Notes: generated by a model not told the origin, from the sequence alone. Numbered from the stretch's first letter, positions 54,909 to 63,690 are shown. The stretch is 64,000 bases of DNA from Pseudomonadota bacterium (GCA_023431345.1 JAEYWK010000056.1:33007-97006), one strand, 5' to 3'. A program made the numbers and translations.

Positions 54909-55928
54909 ATGCCTCGTTTCACGTCTTGGGGAGCGCCGCTGCTCGTCAGCGCGCTCGCGTTCGCGGCTGGCTGCGCTGGGGTGCGCGCCTCGCACGTGCC
55001 TCTCGGCGGCGAGCGTGAGCTTCAGGCCGAGCCGGCACGCCCGCGCTCTGGCTCGCTACCGGCGGCGCCCGAGGCCACGGCGTCGGCGGCGGGGGAAGAC
55101 GAGGCGGGGGCGCAGCAAGCCGTGAGCAGCACAGCCAGTGCCCCAGCTCCTTCGAGCGAGCCGCTGAAGCCGGCGGCCCCGGCCGCATTCCAGCTCCGAC
55201 CCTATGCGGTGGGGCAGCGCTGGACGCGCAGCTTCGAGCTCGAGATGAACGTGAAAGTCGGTCCTGACTTCAGCGTCGATATGCGCATGCAAAGCCGACA
55301 AGAAGCTCGCTTCGAGGTGCTCGCCGTGAGCGGCAGCACCCTCGACAAGCTGCAAATCGAGTACCCAGTTTACAGCACCAGCCTCAGCGTGATGGGCGGA
55401 GGCCAGCGCGAGACCACGGAAGAGGTTGCAGGCAAGACCTACGTGATCACGTTCGGCGCCGGCAAGCCCGTCGTGCGCGATGGCTCCGGAGCCACGCCCT
55501 CCAAGAAGGAGCTGGATAGCGTGAACGACGACGCGCGCGAGCCCATCGAGATGGCGAAGGCGCTGGCCGAGCTCGCGCAGCTCACCGCGAAGGGCAGTGG
55601 CGATTTCAGCGCTGCAGGCGCGCTCGCGCTGGCAGGCGGGGAGGACGACGACACGAAAGTCAGCCGCGCCAAAGGCAGCTTGCGCAGCCTCGGCTCCGGC
55701 AAGTCAGGCGCCAAAACGGCCCTCATCGACCTCGCCTACACCCTCACCAGCATCCTCGACGATGGCGACCTCCTCGAAGCCCAGCTCTCGGGAAGCCTCA
55801 CCGTCCTCGACGCCCCCGCGCGCTACGACACCGTCACCCTCCAAGGCCCCGTCGAGCTCAAGTCGCAGGACCCCGACGGCATGCAAGGCCGCGGCTCCGT
55901 CAAAGTCACCACCAGCTACAAGCACTGA
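54909..55928 (+). CDS. Lipoprotein of unknown function
   Basis: Protein of 339 aa. The N-terminus ends in FAAGC (Cys22), a lipobox. A ~75-residue Ala/Pro/Glu/Ser linker leads to a beta-rich domain of ~240 residues (LRPYAVGQRWTRSFELEMNVKVGPDFSVDMRMQSRQEARFEVL; a YVITFGAGKPVVRDG stretch). This looks like an outer-membrane-associated fold seen in other myxobacterial lipoproteins. Family not named. No gene follows on this strand before the tRNA. Confidence 0.75.
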   Translation: MPRFTSWGAPLLVSALAFAAGCAGVRASHVPLGGERELQAEPARPRSGSLPAAPEATASAAGEDEAGAQQAVSSTASAPAPSSEPLKPAAPAAFQLRPYAVGQRWTRSFELEMNVKVGPDFSVDMRMQSRQEARFEVLAVSGSTLDKLQIEYPVYSTSLSVMGGGQRETTEEVAGKTYVITFGAGKPVVRDGSGATPSKKELDSVNDDAREPIEMAKALAELAQLTAKGSGDFSAAGALALAGGEDDDTKVSRAKGSLRSLGSGKSGAKTALIDLAYTLTSILDDGDLLEAQLSGSLTVLDAPARYDTVTLQGPVELKSQDPDGMQGRGSVKVTTSYKH

Positions 55929-56377
55929 GCAAGCCGGCGGGCTGGCGCGGTTGCAGGTGGCTAACGTTCCGCGGACGGGGCCGGGTGCGGATGGCCACGC
56001 ACGCTTTCACGCAACCGGCTTCGCACATCGCCCGAATGGGGCGGCATGGGGCCGTCCGCCGTTTCTAGTCGTTCATCGAGACCTCTGCGATTACTCGCTT
56101 CAGGAAGACACTGCTCGCGCCGATCGTGAGCGCCTTCGCGATCGCGATCGTGCTGGGTGCGAAAAGTATAATCGCTCGAGAGAGCTGAACTCGCGACCTG
56201 GTCGTAACGTAAGCCCTCCGCGAGCGCCAAGGCCATCTTGGCCGCGCGGCTCACCACGAGCGCACCGCACGCGCCTCCCCATCCGCGCTCATGACTTGCC
56301 AGAAAGTGGGCCAAAGTCTCGGCCGGGGAGCCAGATTCAGGCCGCTGGGCCTTCACAATCTAGCTTAATTTCAGGGG
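55929..56377. other. Gap of 449 bases, possible gene remnant
   Basis: No intact gene is convincing. On the plus strand near 56093-56188 a short frame encodes a membrane-anchor-like peptide (TRFRKTLLAPIVSAFAIAIV and further hydrophobic residues) that stops after ~30 codons, with no start or partner. This may be a decayed gene. The minus-strand open frame at 55961-56356 has no recognisable features. Confidence 0.35.
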
Positions 56378-56461
56378 TGCCGAAGGTCGGGGTTGAACCG
56401 ACACTCCATTTCTGGAAACGGATTTTGAGTCCGCCGCGTCTGCCAATTCCGCCACTTCGGC
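56378..56461 (-). tRNA. tRNA-Leu (CAA)
   Basis: Read on the minus strand, GCCGAAG (5' end at 56461) pairs with CTTCGGC at the 3' side. The anticodon stem GCGGA/TCCGT frames a CTCAAAA loop, giving anticodon CAA for UUG. A long variable arm and a GGTTCAA T-loop fit a class II leucine tRNA. The discriminator A (56378) is followed by CC but not a genomic CCA. Confidence 0.9.
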
Positions 56462-56719
56462 GCTGTGGGAGGCGTGTGGTACCGGCATTCGCGCGCTTGG
56501 TCAAGGGGTGACGTGCTGGGCGGCAGGTTGTGCCGGTCAGGTCTGCGCTTCGTTCACGTCGGCGGGGGAGTCGCCGGCAAAGAGTCGGGGGCTGCGGCGG
56601 CGCAGGCGCGCCGAGGGGCGGGCAGGGGCGGCGGCGCTGGTGGGGGTGGTGGCGGCGCGGGACGCGGGATGTCTTCGTCGGTCGTAGGCGGGGCCTGCGT
56701 GCGCTGGGCCAAATGCGAC
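56462..56719. other. Gap with no convincing gene
   Basis: GC-rich sequence with runs of GGCGG and GGTGG between the tRNA and serA. The plus-strand open frame running through it and across serA is a shadow. No promoter is evident. Confidence 0.5.
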
Positions 56720-56751
56720 AAGGCCCCGCGGAGGTGGGTCCGCGAGGCCTT
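56720..56751 (-). terminator. serA terminator hairpin
   Basis: AAGGCCCCGCGGA (56720-56732) and TCCGCGAGGCCTT (56739-56751) form a 13-bp stem with one mismatch and a 6-base loop, 19 bases past the serA stop. No strong T-tract follows on the minus strand. Confidence 0.6.
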
Positions 56752-56770
56752 GCTTTGGCACGTCTTCGGC

Positions 56771-57706
56771 TCAGAGACCGTTGACGATGAAGTTGCGCTC
56801 GTTCTTCTCGAAGAAGCCGACGATTTGGCGGGCGGCGGCGAGGCCGGCGTTGACGTTGGCCTCCTCCGTTTGGGCGCCCATCTTCGCGGGGGTGAGGTAC
56901 ACGCGCTTGTCGAACTTCTCCTTGAGCGCGGCGGCGGTGGCTTCGCTCGGGGCGATGTCGCTCACGTACTTGAAGTCGGGGCGAGCCTCGAAGACCTCGA
57001 GCAGCTCGGCCTCGTTGATGACCTCTTTGCGGGCCGTGTTGATCAGGGTCGCGCCCTTCGGCATGAGCGAGAGCAGCTTCTTGCCGATGCTGCCCTTGGT
57101 TTCGGCCGTGGCCGGGATGTGCAGCGAGAGGTACTGGCTCTTGCTGTACAAGTCTTCGATCGAGGCGGCTTGCTCGACGCCGGCGGCCGCGAACACCTCG
57201 GGCTTCACGAACGGGTCGAAAGCGTACACCGTCATGCCGAAGCCCTTGGCGATGGTCGCGACGGCGCGCGACACCATGCCGAAGGCGTGCAGGCCGAGCG
57301 TCTTGCCGCGCAGCTCGCTGCCCGTCTTGCCGTCGAACTTACCGCGCGCCAGGTAGACCAGCATGCCGAACACCAGCTCGGCGACGGCGTTGGCGTTCTG
57401 TCCGGGGGTGTTCATCACGGCGATGTTCTTGGCCTTGGCGGCCGCCGTGTCGATGTTGTCGTAACCGGCGCCCGCGCGCACCGCCAGCTTCAGGCTCTTG
57501 GCCGCGTCGAGCACCTCGGCGTCGAGGATGTCACTGCGGAAGATCACCGCGTCCGCGCTGGCGATCGCCTCGATGAGCGGGCCTTTGCCTTTGTAGCTCT
57601 CGAGCACGTTGGCCGTGTAACCAGCCTCCTTGATGATGGCCACGACCTGGTCGCGGGCGCTTTGGGAGAAGGGCTTTTCGGTAGCTAGCAGTACGGTTTT
57701 GGACAC
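56771..57706 (-). CDS. serA: D-3-phosphoglycerate dehydrogenase family protein, lysine variant
   Basis: Protein of 311 aa, the short form without a C-terminal ACT domain. RAGAGYDNID, NTARKEVIN (catalytic Arg) and DIAPSEA (catalytic Glu) are recognisable. The residue aligned with the catalytic His (usually TPHxGAST) is Lys in TPAKMGAQT. The Rossmann loop is also degenerate (AFGMVS in place of GxGxxG). A lysine in place of this histidine is known to me from Entamoeba- and Bacteroides-type PGDH, so this is probably that subtype and functional. The serC gene is 6 kb away. Confidence 0.85.
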   Translation of the reverse strand: MSKTVLLATEKPFSQSARDQVVAIIKEAGYTANVLESYKGKGPLIEAIASADAVIFRSDILDAEVLDAAKSLKLAVRAGAGYDNIDTAAAKAKNIAVMNTPGQNANAVAELVFGMLVYLARGKFDGKTGSELRGKTLGLHAFGMVSRAVATIAKGFGMTVYAFDPFVKPEVFAAAGVEQAASIEDLYSKSQYLSLHIPATAETKGSIGKKLLSLMPKGATLINTARKEVINEAELLEVFEARPDFKYVSDIAPSEATAAALKEKFDKRVYLTPAKMGAQTEEANVNAGLAAARQIVGFFEKNERNFIVNGL

Positions 57707-57799
57707 TCGGAACCTCGTGGTTTGACCCGGCAGGCCGCCGGGAAAAAAGGCCGCCCAGCATTAGTCTCGGCGGGGGCTCGAGGCAAGCCGCGCACGTTT

Positions 57800-58615
57800 T
57801 CAGCGTTTTGACAGCACCACCACCACGTCGTCGAGCTCGTAGAGCGTCCGCTTGCTATCGCCCGCCGACAGGTACGGGGCGCGCGCGAAGCACTCGAGGT
57901 GCAGCCCGAGCGGCAGCAGATCTCGCTCGATGAAGCGGCGCGCGCCGTCTTCCCAAGTGGGCGAAGACTGCGGCTCACACGCCAGTCGCTGCTCTGGATC
58001 GGGCGTGGTCGGTCCGTCGAAATAGAAGGGCTGATAGGGGAGCGCGAGCGCCACGATCAGCCTGCCGCCGGGCGCGAGCAGCCCCACCGCGCGCTGGAGC
58101 AGCGTGTGCGGCACGCGGCAGCGATCGAGCACGTTGAGCAGGGAAACGGCCGCGAAAGGCCCGACGTCGAGCGGCTCCACGCTCAGGTCGAGCACGTGAC
58201 AGGGTAGCCCGCGCCGCGCCAGGCGCTTGGCCATGCCGCGCGACACCTCGGTGGTCTCGACCGCATCGAAGCAGCTGGCGAGCGGGCCCGTCACGTCGCC
58301 CGAGCCGGCGCCCACGTCGAGTAGCCGGCCCGGTGTGTGCTCTCCGAGCAGCCGCTGCCACGCGCCGCGGGGCAGCAGCTGCATGCGATACATGCCGGTG
58401 AGCGCGTTGGCGTCGAAATCCGAGAGGTAGAGCCGCGCGAGGCGCTGCGCGTACGTGCGCAGCGCGCCGTGACGGCGCTGCGCGAGCGCCGCGACCTCGC
58501 TCAGCCACTCGGCGTCGACCGGCAGCTCGACGAAGCGCTCGGCGAGCGCGCCGAGCCGGGATCGCTCGGCGGCCGTGCGAAGCTGCGCGACTCGCCCGGC
58601 GCTGTCGGCCGTCAT
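57800..58615 (-). CDS. METTL9/DREV-like SAM methyltransferase
   Basis: Protein of 271 aa from ATG 58615, overlapping the PhoX-like stop (ATGA). The SAM-binding motif LLDVGAGSGDVT is at ~98-109. Family features follow: TEVSRGMAKRLARRGL, then SLLNVLDRCRVPHTLLQRAV and APGGRLIVALALPYQPF. The C-terminus has WEDGARRFIERDLLPLGLHLECFARAPYLSAGD and ELDDVVVVL. These match, from memory, eukaryotic METTL9 (DREV), which methylates histidine in HxH motifs; the bacterial substrate is unknown. An upstream in-frame extension to 58738 is antisense-like and rejected. Confidence 0.8.
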   Translation of the reverse strand: MTADSAGRVAQLRTAAERSRLGALAERFVELPVDAEWLSEVAALAQRRHGALRTYAQRLARLYLSDFDANALTGMYRMQLLPRGAWQRLLGEHTPGRLLDVGAGSGDVTGPLASCFDAVETTEVSRGMAKRLARRGLPCHVLDLSVEPLDVGPFAAVSLLNVLDRCRVPHTLLQRAVGLLAPGGRLIVALALPYQPFYFDGPTTPDPEQRLACEPQSSPTWEDGARRFIERDLLPLGLHLECFARAPYLSAGDSKRTLYELDDVVVVLSKR

Positions 58616-59961
58616 GCGGGGCGTCGGACCGCGTGCTTGGCGCGGCGACCGAGCTCGCCGAACGGGCCCCGGATGACCAGCGTCAGGCCGTCGATCTGCA
58701 GGTTCAGGAACACCGCGTCGCCGCGCGGCGAGACACACACGCCGGCGAGCTCTCCGTTGCTGGCGGCGTTGCGCGCGAGGTCGTACATCTTACCCTCAGG
58801 GGTGATGCCGCGCAGGTACTGCTCACCGGCGCCGTCCTCGGCCACCAGCAGATCACCCCACGGCGCCATGCAAATGTTGTCCGGCATGTCGAGCACGCCC
58901 GGGCCCGGTGACTCGGCGAAGAGCTCGAGCAGGTCAGGGGCGCCGCCGCTGCCGGGCGTGAGCTTGAACACCTGGCCCGTGCCCGCGCGTCCGCCGTTCG
59001 TGCAGCACACGTACACGTGCCCGTCCGCCATCACGATGCCTTCGCCGCGGCTGAAGCGGGCGGCGCCGAGGCTCTTGGCTTGGGCTCGTACGCTGTCATC
59101 TTTCGGGTCCGGGTTGGGCACGTTGACCCATTCGACTTTGAGACGCACGCCGTGATCCAGGTCGCGCGAAGTGTCGAAGCGGGGGACGCCGCTGACGCGC
59201 AGCGCCTGCAGGTGCCCCGAGTGATGGGGCTGATTCAGATCGCGCGGCTCGTAACGGTAGAGGCAGCCGTCGCCGCGATCTTCGGTGAGGTAAGCCGTCA
59301 GCGTGCGTGGATCGATGCAGACGGCCTCGTGGTTGAAGCGTCCATAGCCCGCGATGCGCTCGACCGGCGCGACCTGGGCCGCCTCCGTGCGGCAACGAAA
59401 GACGTAGCCGTGCCCAGGCTCGACGCTCTCTTCACAGGTGAGCCAGCCCCAAGGGCTGACGCCGCCGGAGCAATTGCGCAGGGTGCCGGCGAGCACGCGG
59501 TTGCTGGAAATGACCTCGAACGTCTTGTCGCTCAGGACCACGCGCGTCACGCCGCCCGCAGCGCGGCTGTCGAATGACGGCGAAAGCGGAGCGTCGAAGC
59601 CAGCCTCGAAGAAGCTGCGATCCAGCTCGTGGTTGCGCATCAGCACGAGCGTCCCAGGGGTGCCGGCAAAGCAGCCCATCCCGTCCGGGCGCCCGGGCAC
59701 CTTCAGGCCGTCACTCATCGGATCGAAGGTGCGCTGCAGGATCGAGTAGCGGAAGCCGGGCGGCAGATCGAGGATTCGCGCCGGGTCGGAGACGAGCGGC
59801 CCACCGTCCGCCCGCGCGTCGCGGCGTCGAAATAAGTACGCGAGCGGCGCGCCGACGACTGCTGCTCCCGCAGCTACCTGGATCAGGGTGCGTCGCCGTA
59901 CAGTCACCGGTGTACTTTCCCAAACGCCGCGCGCTTCGTCAAAAGCTCGCGCGCCTCGCAT
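58612..59961 (-). CDS. PhoX-like (DUF839) Tat-exported protein
   Basis: Protein of 449 aa. The N-terminus has VRRRTLIQVAAGAAVVGAPLAYLF, a Tat-type signal with twin Arg. The remainder shows PhoX/DUF839 features (MRNHELDRSFF, GGVSPWGWLTCEESVEPGHGYVFRC, GRFNHEAVCIDPRTLTAYLTEDRGDGCLYRYEP, MPDNICMAPWGDLLVAEDG). PhoX proteins are Ca/Fe alkaline phosphatases; activity here is unproven. Start alternatives are TTG 59964 and a GTG closer to the Tat signal. Confidence 0.85.
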   Translation of the reverse strand: MRGARAFDEARGVWESTPVTVRRRTLIQVAAGAAVVGAPLAYLFRRRDARADGGPLVSDPARILDLPPGFRYSILQRTFDPMSDGLKVPGRPDGMGCFAGTPGTLVLMRNHELDRSFFEAGFDAPLSPSFDSRAAGGVTRVVLSDKTFEVISSNRVLAGTLRNCSGGVSPWGWLTCEESVEPGHGYVFRCRTEAAQVAPVERIAGYGRFNHEAVCIDPRTLTAYLTEDRGDGCLYRYEPRDLNQPHHSGHLQALRVSGVPRFDTSRDLDHGVRLKVEWVNVPNPDPKDDSVRAQAKSLGAARFSRGEGIVMADGHVYVCCTNGGRAGTGQVFKLTPGSGGAPDLLELFAESPGPGVLDMPDNICMAPWGDLLVAEDGAGEQYLRGITPEGKMYDLARNAASNGELAGVCVSPRGDAVFLNLQIDGLTLVIRGPFGELGRRAKHAVRRPA

Positions 59962-59982
59962 CAAAACGCCCCACCTCTACCA

Positions 59983-60011
59983 TTGACAGCCGCCCGTAAA
60001 CTTTCGACATT
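59983..60011 (+). promoter_or_regulatory. Candidate sodB promoter
   Basis: TTGACA (59983-59988) lies 17 bases before GACATT (60006-60011), a weak -10. The sodB ATG follows 50 bases later, with an AAGGAG ribosome site. Confidence 0.4.
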
Positions 60012-60061
60012 CCAGACTCGTTCCCGTTTCGTTCCCAGCATTCCAACAAGGAGCCCTGAAA

Positions 60062-60649
60062 ATGGCATTTGAGCTTCCGCCGCTGCCGTTCGCCAAGAAC
60101 GCGCTCGAGCCGGTGATGAAATCCGAGACGTTCGACTATCACTACGACAAGCACCACAAGGCTTACGTCACGAAGCTCAACCAGCTGCTCGAAGGTAAGC
60201 CCGAAGCGAACAAGAGCTTGGTCGAAGTGATCAAGACCAGCACCGGAGGCGTGTTCAACAACGCGGCCCAGGTCTGGAACCACACCTTCTTCTGGGACAG
60301 CCTCAAGCCCGGTGGTGGCGGCGCCCCCCCGGCGGGCGACGTGGCCGATCTGATCAACGGCCTCGGCGGCTGGGATAAGTTCCGCGCCGACTTCATCGCC
60401 GCCGGCATGGGCCGCTTCGGCTCGGGCTGGGTGTGGTTGGTCCTCGACGGCGGCAAGGGCAAGATCATGGACACGCCCAACGCCGAGACGCCGCTCACGA
60501 CGAGCGCGGTGCCGCTCCTCACGTGCGACGTGTGGGAGCACGCGTACTACATCGATCACCGTAACGCGCGACAGGCCTTCCTCGAGGCCTTCTGCGACAA
60601 GCTCCTCAACTGGGACTTCGTGGCCAAGAACCTGGCCGCCGCCAAGTAA
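60062..60649 (+). CDS. sodB: Superoxide dismutase, Fe type
   Basis: Protein of 195 aa. Metal ligands are His in YHYDKHHKAYV and NHTFFW, and Asp/His in TCDVWEHAYYID. FNNAAQVWNHTFFWDSL, with Gln in the N-terminal domain, is the FeSOD pattern. A strong AAGGAG ribosome site precedes the ATG. No signal peptide, so cytoplasmic. Confidence 0.96.
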   Translation: MAFELPPLPFAKNALEPVMKSETFDYHYDKHHKAYVTKLNQLLEGKPEANKSLVEVIKTSTGGVFNNAAQVWNHTFFWDSLKPGGGGAPPAGDVADLINGLGGWDKFRADFIAAGMGRFGSGWVWLVLDGGKGKIMDTPNAETPLTTSAVPLLTCDVWEHAYYIDHRNARQAFLEAFCDKLLNWDFVAKNLAAAK

Positions 60650-60680
60650 GCCGCGTCGACGCAGCTTACGAAAGTCGAAC

Positions 60681-60718
60681 GCGCCGGCATCTTTCGATGC
60701 ACGGCGCGCTCTCTTTTT
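60681..60718 (+). terminator. Intrinsic terminator after sodB
   Basis: GCGCCGGCATC (60681-60691) pairs with GATGC-A-CGGCGC (60696-60707, one bulged A) around a TTTC loop, followed by CTCTCTTTTT. This is a classical Rho-independent terminator. Confidence 0.85.
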
Positions 60719-60784
60719 GTGACGTTGTGGCGGCGAGTCACGCGGGACGAACGCCTGAGCGCGACCCGCCGGGGCGAGGCGCGC

Positions 60785-61273
60785 TCAGGCGTTGAGGTTC
60801 GCGGGAGTCGCCTGGGCCTTCACGGGCAAGATCGGCGCCCAGTTCAGCTTCGCCAGCAGCGAGTCCTCGATCATGAGGCCGCGGTCGCTGAAGCTCAGCA
60901 CGTTCTCGGTGCCGTCTTCCTTCCATTCGCCGACGAACAAGATGCCCTGACCCTTCTCGTTGTAGCCGAGCTCGACGATGGCGTTCTTCAGCCAGCGACC
61001 GCCGCCATCGAAGCTGAGGGCCTCGGGGAGAGTGTAGAAGCCCTCGCTCGGTAGCGGCTTCAGCGTCTTGGCCCACGTCGGTGAGCGCAGCGGCGTCGTC
61101 GGGTCACGCCAGAACCAACGATTGCGTCGGTTGTCGGCGGGGCGCACGACGAACTTGACTCCGCCGTTGGCGGGTTGCCCGACGTACACGAGCACGCCAG
61201 CCGGGAAGGCGTCTTCGTGGCCTGGCATCGCTTGAGTGGTTCGGTAGAGGCCTGCATCAGGAAGGTCGAGCAT
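60785..61273 (-). CDS. Unknown protein
   Basis: Protein of 162 aa from ATG 61273 (TTG 61312 would add 13 residues). No signal peptide is apparent. It is beta-rich with many Trp/Phe/Gly (NRRNRWFWRDPTTPL, GGRWLKNAIVELGYNEKGQGILFVGEW). Family unrecognised. It converges on sodB across the sodB terminator. Confidence 0.65.
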   Translation of the reverse strand: MLDLPDAGLYRTTQAMPGHEDAFPAGVLVYVGQPANGGVKFVVRPADNRRNRWFWRDPTTPLRSPTWAKTLKPLPSEGFYTLPEALSFDGGGRWLKNAIVELGYNEKGQGILFVGEWKEDGTENVLSFSDRGLMIEDSLLAKLNWAPILPVKAQATPANLNA

Positions 61274-61408
61274 GAGAGCCGGTCTTTTTACTAGCTCCGC
61301 GGGGAGCTTCAAGAAACATCGCGCAATGGCCGTGTTTAGCGGCCTCTGCGCTTCGTGCGCCGGGCACCTCGGCCGCGCGCGTCGACCGAGGCAGCCGCAC
61401 GCGGACCT

Positions 61409-62269
61409 CTACGTTTCGCTGCGGACGACGGCGATGGCCACGTCGCTGCCGAGGGCGGGAACTCGCCTGAGCGCGATGCCGAACTCTCGCCCTTCGATTT
61501 CTCGAGCGGCGTCGACGACGGTTTCGCCGCTCGATTTGCTCATCAGCCCGCTGTCTTTGATCGCTTTGGCGTTCACGTCGGGCGAGATGGGCGCGCCGTA
61601 GACTTCTTGCTCGACGACGACGTAGACGTAGACGAGCGGCTCCTTCGCTTTCGCGGCGGCAGCGTCTGACTTGACCTGGCTTCGCAGCTGGTTCTCGAGA
61701 CGGTAGGCGTAAGCGGACCACGACCAGCCGGTCGCGTACACGCCCGCGACCTCGCTGCCCTTCATGATCGGGACGGCTGCTGCCCATTGCCCGTCCGCGC
61801 GACCGCGCACGCCGGCGACCTCGGGCATGCTGCCGCGCGTCTCCACGTACTTGGTCGTGCCGGCCTTCAGCTCCGTGAACGCGGCGAACAGGTTCTTGCC
61901 CGCGAGCGCGTCGTGCTCGAGATCGCTGCGGAGCACGACCCCGTCAGTGCTCGCGATCAAGAAGAAGGTGCTCTTCGCGATGCGCAGATCTTGAACGCGC
62001 GCGCGCGCGAGCTCGAGCGCGTCTCTGGCGGCGACCGCGTTTTCGCCCGGCTTCTCTTGAGCAAAGTACCCTTCCAGCTGCTTGGCGCCGAGCGGCAGCC
62101 CCTTCTGAACCTCTTCCACGTCGTTCGCGGCGGCCTTGGCCAGAAGCTCGACGTGAGCCCGCGCCTTCTGCTTGCTGAGCTCCCCGGTTTTCGCGCACCC
62201 GCTGAAGAACGCCAGCGCCGAAAGCACCGTCAAGATCGCCAGCGCTCCACATGTAGACAAACGTCGCAT
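61409..62269 (-). CDS. Lipoprotein with cache-like sensor domain
   Basis: Protein of 286 aa from ATG 62269, with AAGGA seven bases upstream; a GTG one codon earlier is possible. The lipobox is FFSGC (Cys24). The following ~120 residues (AAANDVEEVQKGLPLGAKQLEGYFAQEKPGENAVAARDALELAR; FFLIASTDGVVLRSDLEHDALAGKNLFAAF) look like a periplasmic dCache/PAS-like sensor fold. There is no signalling output domain, so it may present the ligand to another protein. Confidence 0.7.
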   Translation of the reverse strand: MRRLSTCGALAILTVLSALAFFSGCAKTGELSKQKARAHVELLAKAAANDVEEVQKGLPLGAKQLEGYFAQEKPGENAVAARDALELARARVQDLRIAKSTFFLIASTDGVVLRSDLEHDALAGKNLFAAFTELKAGTTKYVETRGSMPEVAGVRGRADGQWAAAVPIMKGSEVAGVYATGWSWSAYAYRLENQLRSQVKSDAAAAKAKEPLVYVYVVVEQEVYGAPISPDVNAKAIKDSGLMSKSSGETVVDAAREIEGREFGIALRRVPALGSDVAIAVVRSET

Positions 62270-62272
62270 CAC

Positions 62273-62962
62273 GTCATCCTTCCTTGAATCAGTGTCAGTA
62301 ACAATTCTGAAACTCCGTCTTGCAAACTTGAACTCTGGGACACCTCGCGCGGTGCAGCTCGACTTTCAAGCGAGTGTATCAAACGCGTAGGAAACGAGCG
62401 TAAGAGCCGAGCTCGCGTCGAAAAGTTCCTGAGCGCTGAGCGCTGAGCGCTGAGGTCGCGCCGAGCGCGTAGCGGCGGAGGCGCGCGCTGTGGTCAAAAT
62501 TTTTCCCGCGTGCGAGCTGACTCACGCTCCGGAAAGAATCGGCATATATTCGGAGGAGCATGTGTTGGGGAGCTACCAGAGCCGAGGTTCTCGTGGCTCG
62601 AGCGTGAAGAAGGTTGTAGCGGTTGGAGCAAGTGGTGGAGGTAACGAGCAATGACGGGGCCATTGAAACGGTCCCAAAGCTGAAACCGGTCCCAAGGCTT
62701 GCGACGCAATCTGAACAGTGAACAGCGCGCTCGGAGTCATGGCGTCGTGAGCTTCACCCTGCTAGTTTATGAAGATTGGGCTTAGTGCCCCCGAGCGCTG
62801 GTCGAGGATAAATCCCTGTCACGAGTTAGCTCACCTCTTACGGGCGTCAGACAACCCCGCAGCAACCGACTCTCGGACGCACCTCCGCGCCCCGAGAGTA
62901 ACCCGGCGGCGCGTGATTCCTTCTTCTCGTTCCGACGGCTGGTCCTGCCGGAGGAGCTCACG
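62273..62962. other. Gap of 690 bases, no clear gene
   Basis: It has more AT than its neighbours and holds the short repeat at 62430 and a TATATT (62545-62550) just before GGAGGAGC-ATG, which could start a 15-codon peptide (MCWGATRAEVLVARA). The ribosome-site spacing is too short, so I do not call it. The likely promoter of the sensor lipoprotein should lie in its left part. Confidence 0.45.
62430..62454. repeat. Heptanucleotide tandem repeat (GAGCGCT)3
   Basis: GAGCGCT occurs three times head to tail (62431-62451), flanked by partial copies. Intergenic, function unknown. Confidence 0.7.
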
Positions 62963-63667
62963 GTGGTCTTCCAGCCCATCGTCGACATGCAAGACGGCCG
63001 GCTGTTCGCGCACGAAGCCTTGGTGCGCTGCTCGCGTCCCGAGCTCGCCAACCCGCTCGTGCTGTTCGAGCGTGCGGTGGAGGCGGGCTGCGTCGGGCGG
63101 CTGGGCCGAATGATCCGTGACATCGCCGTGCCGCTGTCCGGCTCGCGGCCGGTGTTCGTCAACGTGCACCCTCAAGAGCTTCAAGAGGGCTGGCTCGTGC
63201 GGCCCGACGATCCTATTTATTCGCACGAGGCCGAGGTCTTTCTCGAGGTCACCGAGTCGGTGCCGCTCTCGCATTACGCGCTCTGCTTGAGCGTGCTGCG
63301 TGAGGTGCGCGAGCGCGGCGGTATCCAGCTCGTCGTCGATGACTTGGGCGCCGGTTACTCGAACCTCAAGCGCATCGCCGATCTGGAGCCGCAGGTCGTG
63401 AAGCTCGATCGCGGGCTGATCATGGGCGTTCATCAGAGCGCGCGGCAGCAGCAGCTGGTGGCGAGCGTGGTCCGCCTCTGCAACGACTTGAAGGCCTCGG
63501 TGGTCGCGGAGGGCATCGAGACGGAGGACGAGCTGTCGGCGCTCCGCGATACGGGCGCGCACTATGGCCAAGGTTTCTTGTTCGCGCGCCCGGCTTATCC
63601 GATGCCGCCCGTCACCTGGCCGCCGAGCGCGCCGCGTCCCAAGGTGGGCACGCTCGCGGGCACCTGA
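62963..63667 (+). CDS. EAL-domain c-di-GMP phosphodiesterase
   Basis: Protein of 234 aa, essentially an EAL domain alone. GTG 62963 is preceded by GGAGGAG with 6-base spacing, a very good site, and no other start lies upstream before the stop. Metal and catalytic residues are present: EALVR, FVNVHP, LEVTES, VVDDLGAGYSN, VKLDRG, AEGIETEDE and HYGQGFLF. It should therefore hydrolyse c-di-GMP. There is no GGDEF or sensor domain, so it is probably regulated by expression or partners. A PilZ-like protein is encoded at 47536. Confidence 0.9.
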   Translation: MVFQPIVDMQDGRLFAHEALVRCSRPELANPLVLFERAVEAGCVGRLGRMIRDIAVPLSGSRPVFVNVHPQELQEGWLVRPDDPIYSHEAEVFLEVTESVPLSHYALCLSVLREVRERGGIQLVVDDLGAGYSNLKRIADLEPQVVKLDRGLIMGVHQSARQQQLVASVVRLCNDLKASVVAEGIETEDELSALRDTGAHYGQGFLFARPAYPMPPVTWPPSAPRPKVGTLAGT

Positions 63668-63690
63668 CGGGCGGGCGGCTGCACCCCGAG

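Noticed and set aside
55961..56356. Minus-strand open frame of 131 codons before the tRNA
   Set aside because: No recognisable domain and no ribosome site; the composition resembles shadow frames.
56465..57688. Plus-strand open frame of 407 codons opposite serA
   Set aside because: Antisense to the PGDH gene and rich in Val/Gly/His/Arg; no independent support.
62560..62607. Short peptide gene MCWGATRAEVLVARA
   Set aside because: GGAGGAG lies only one base from the ATG and there is no family or context support.
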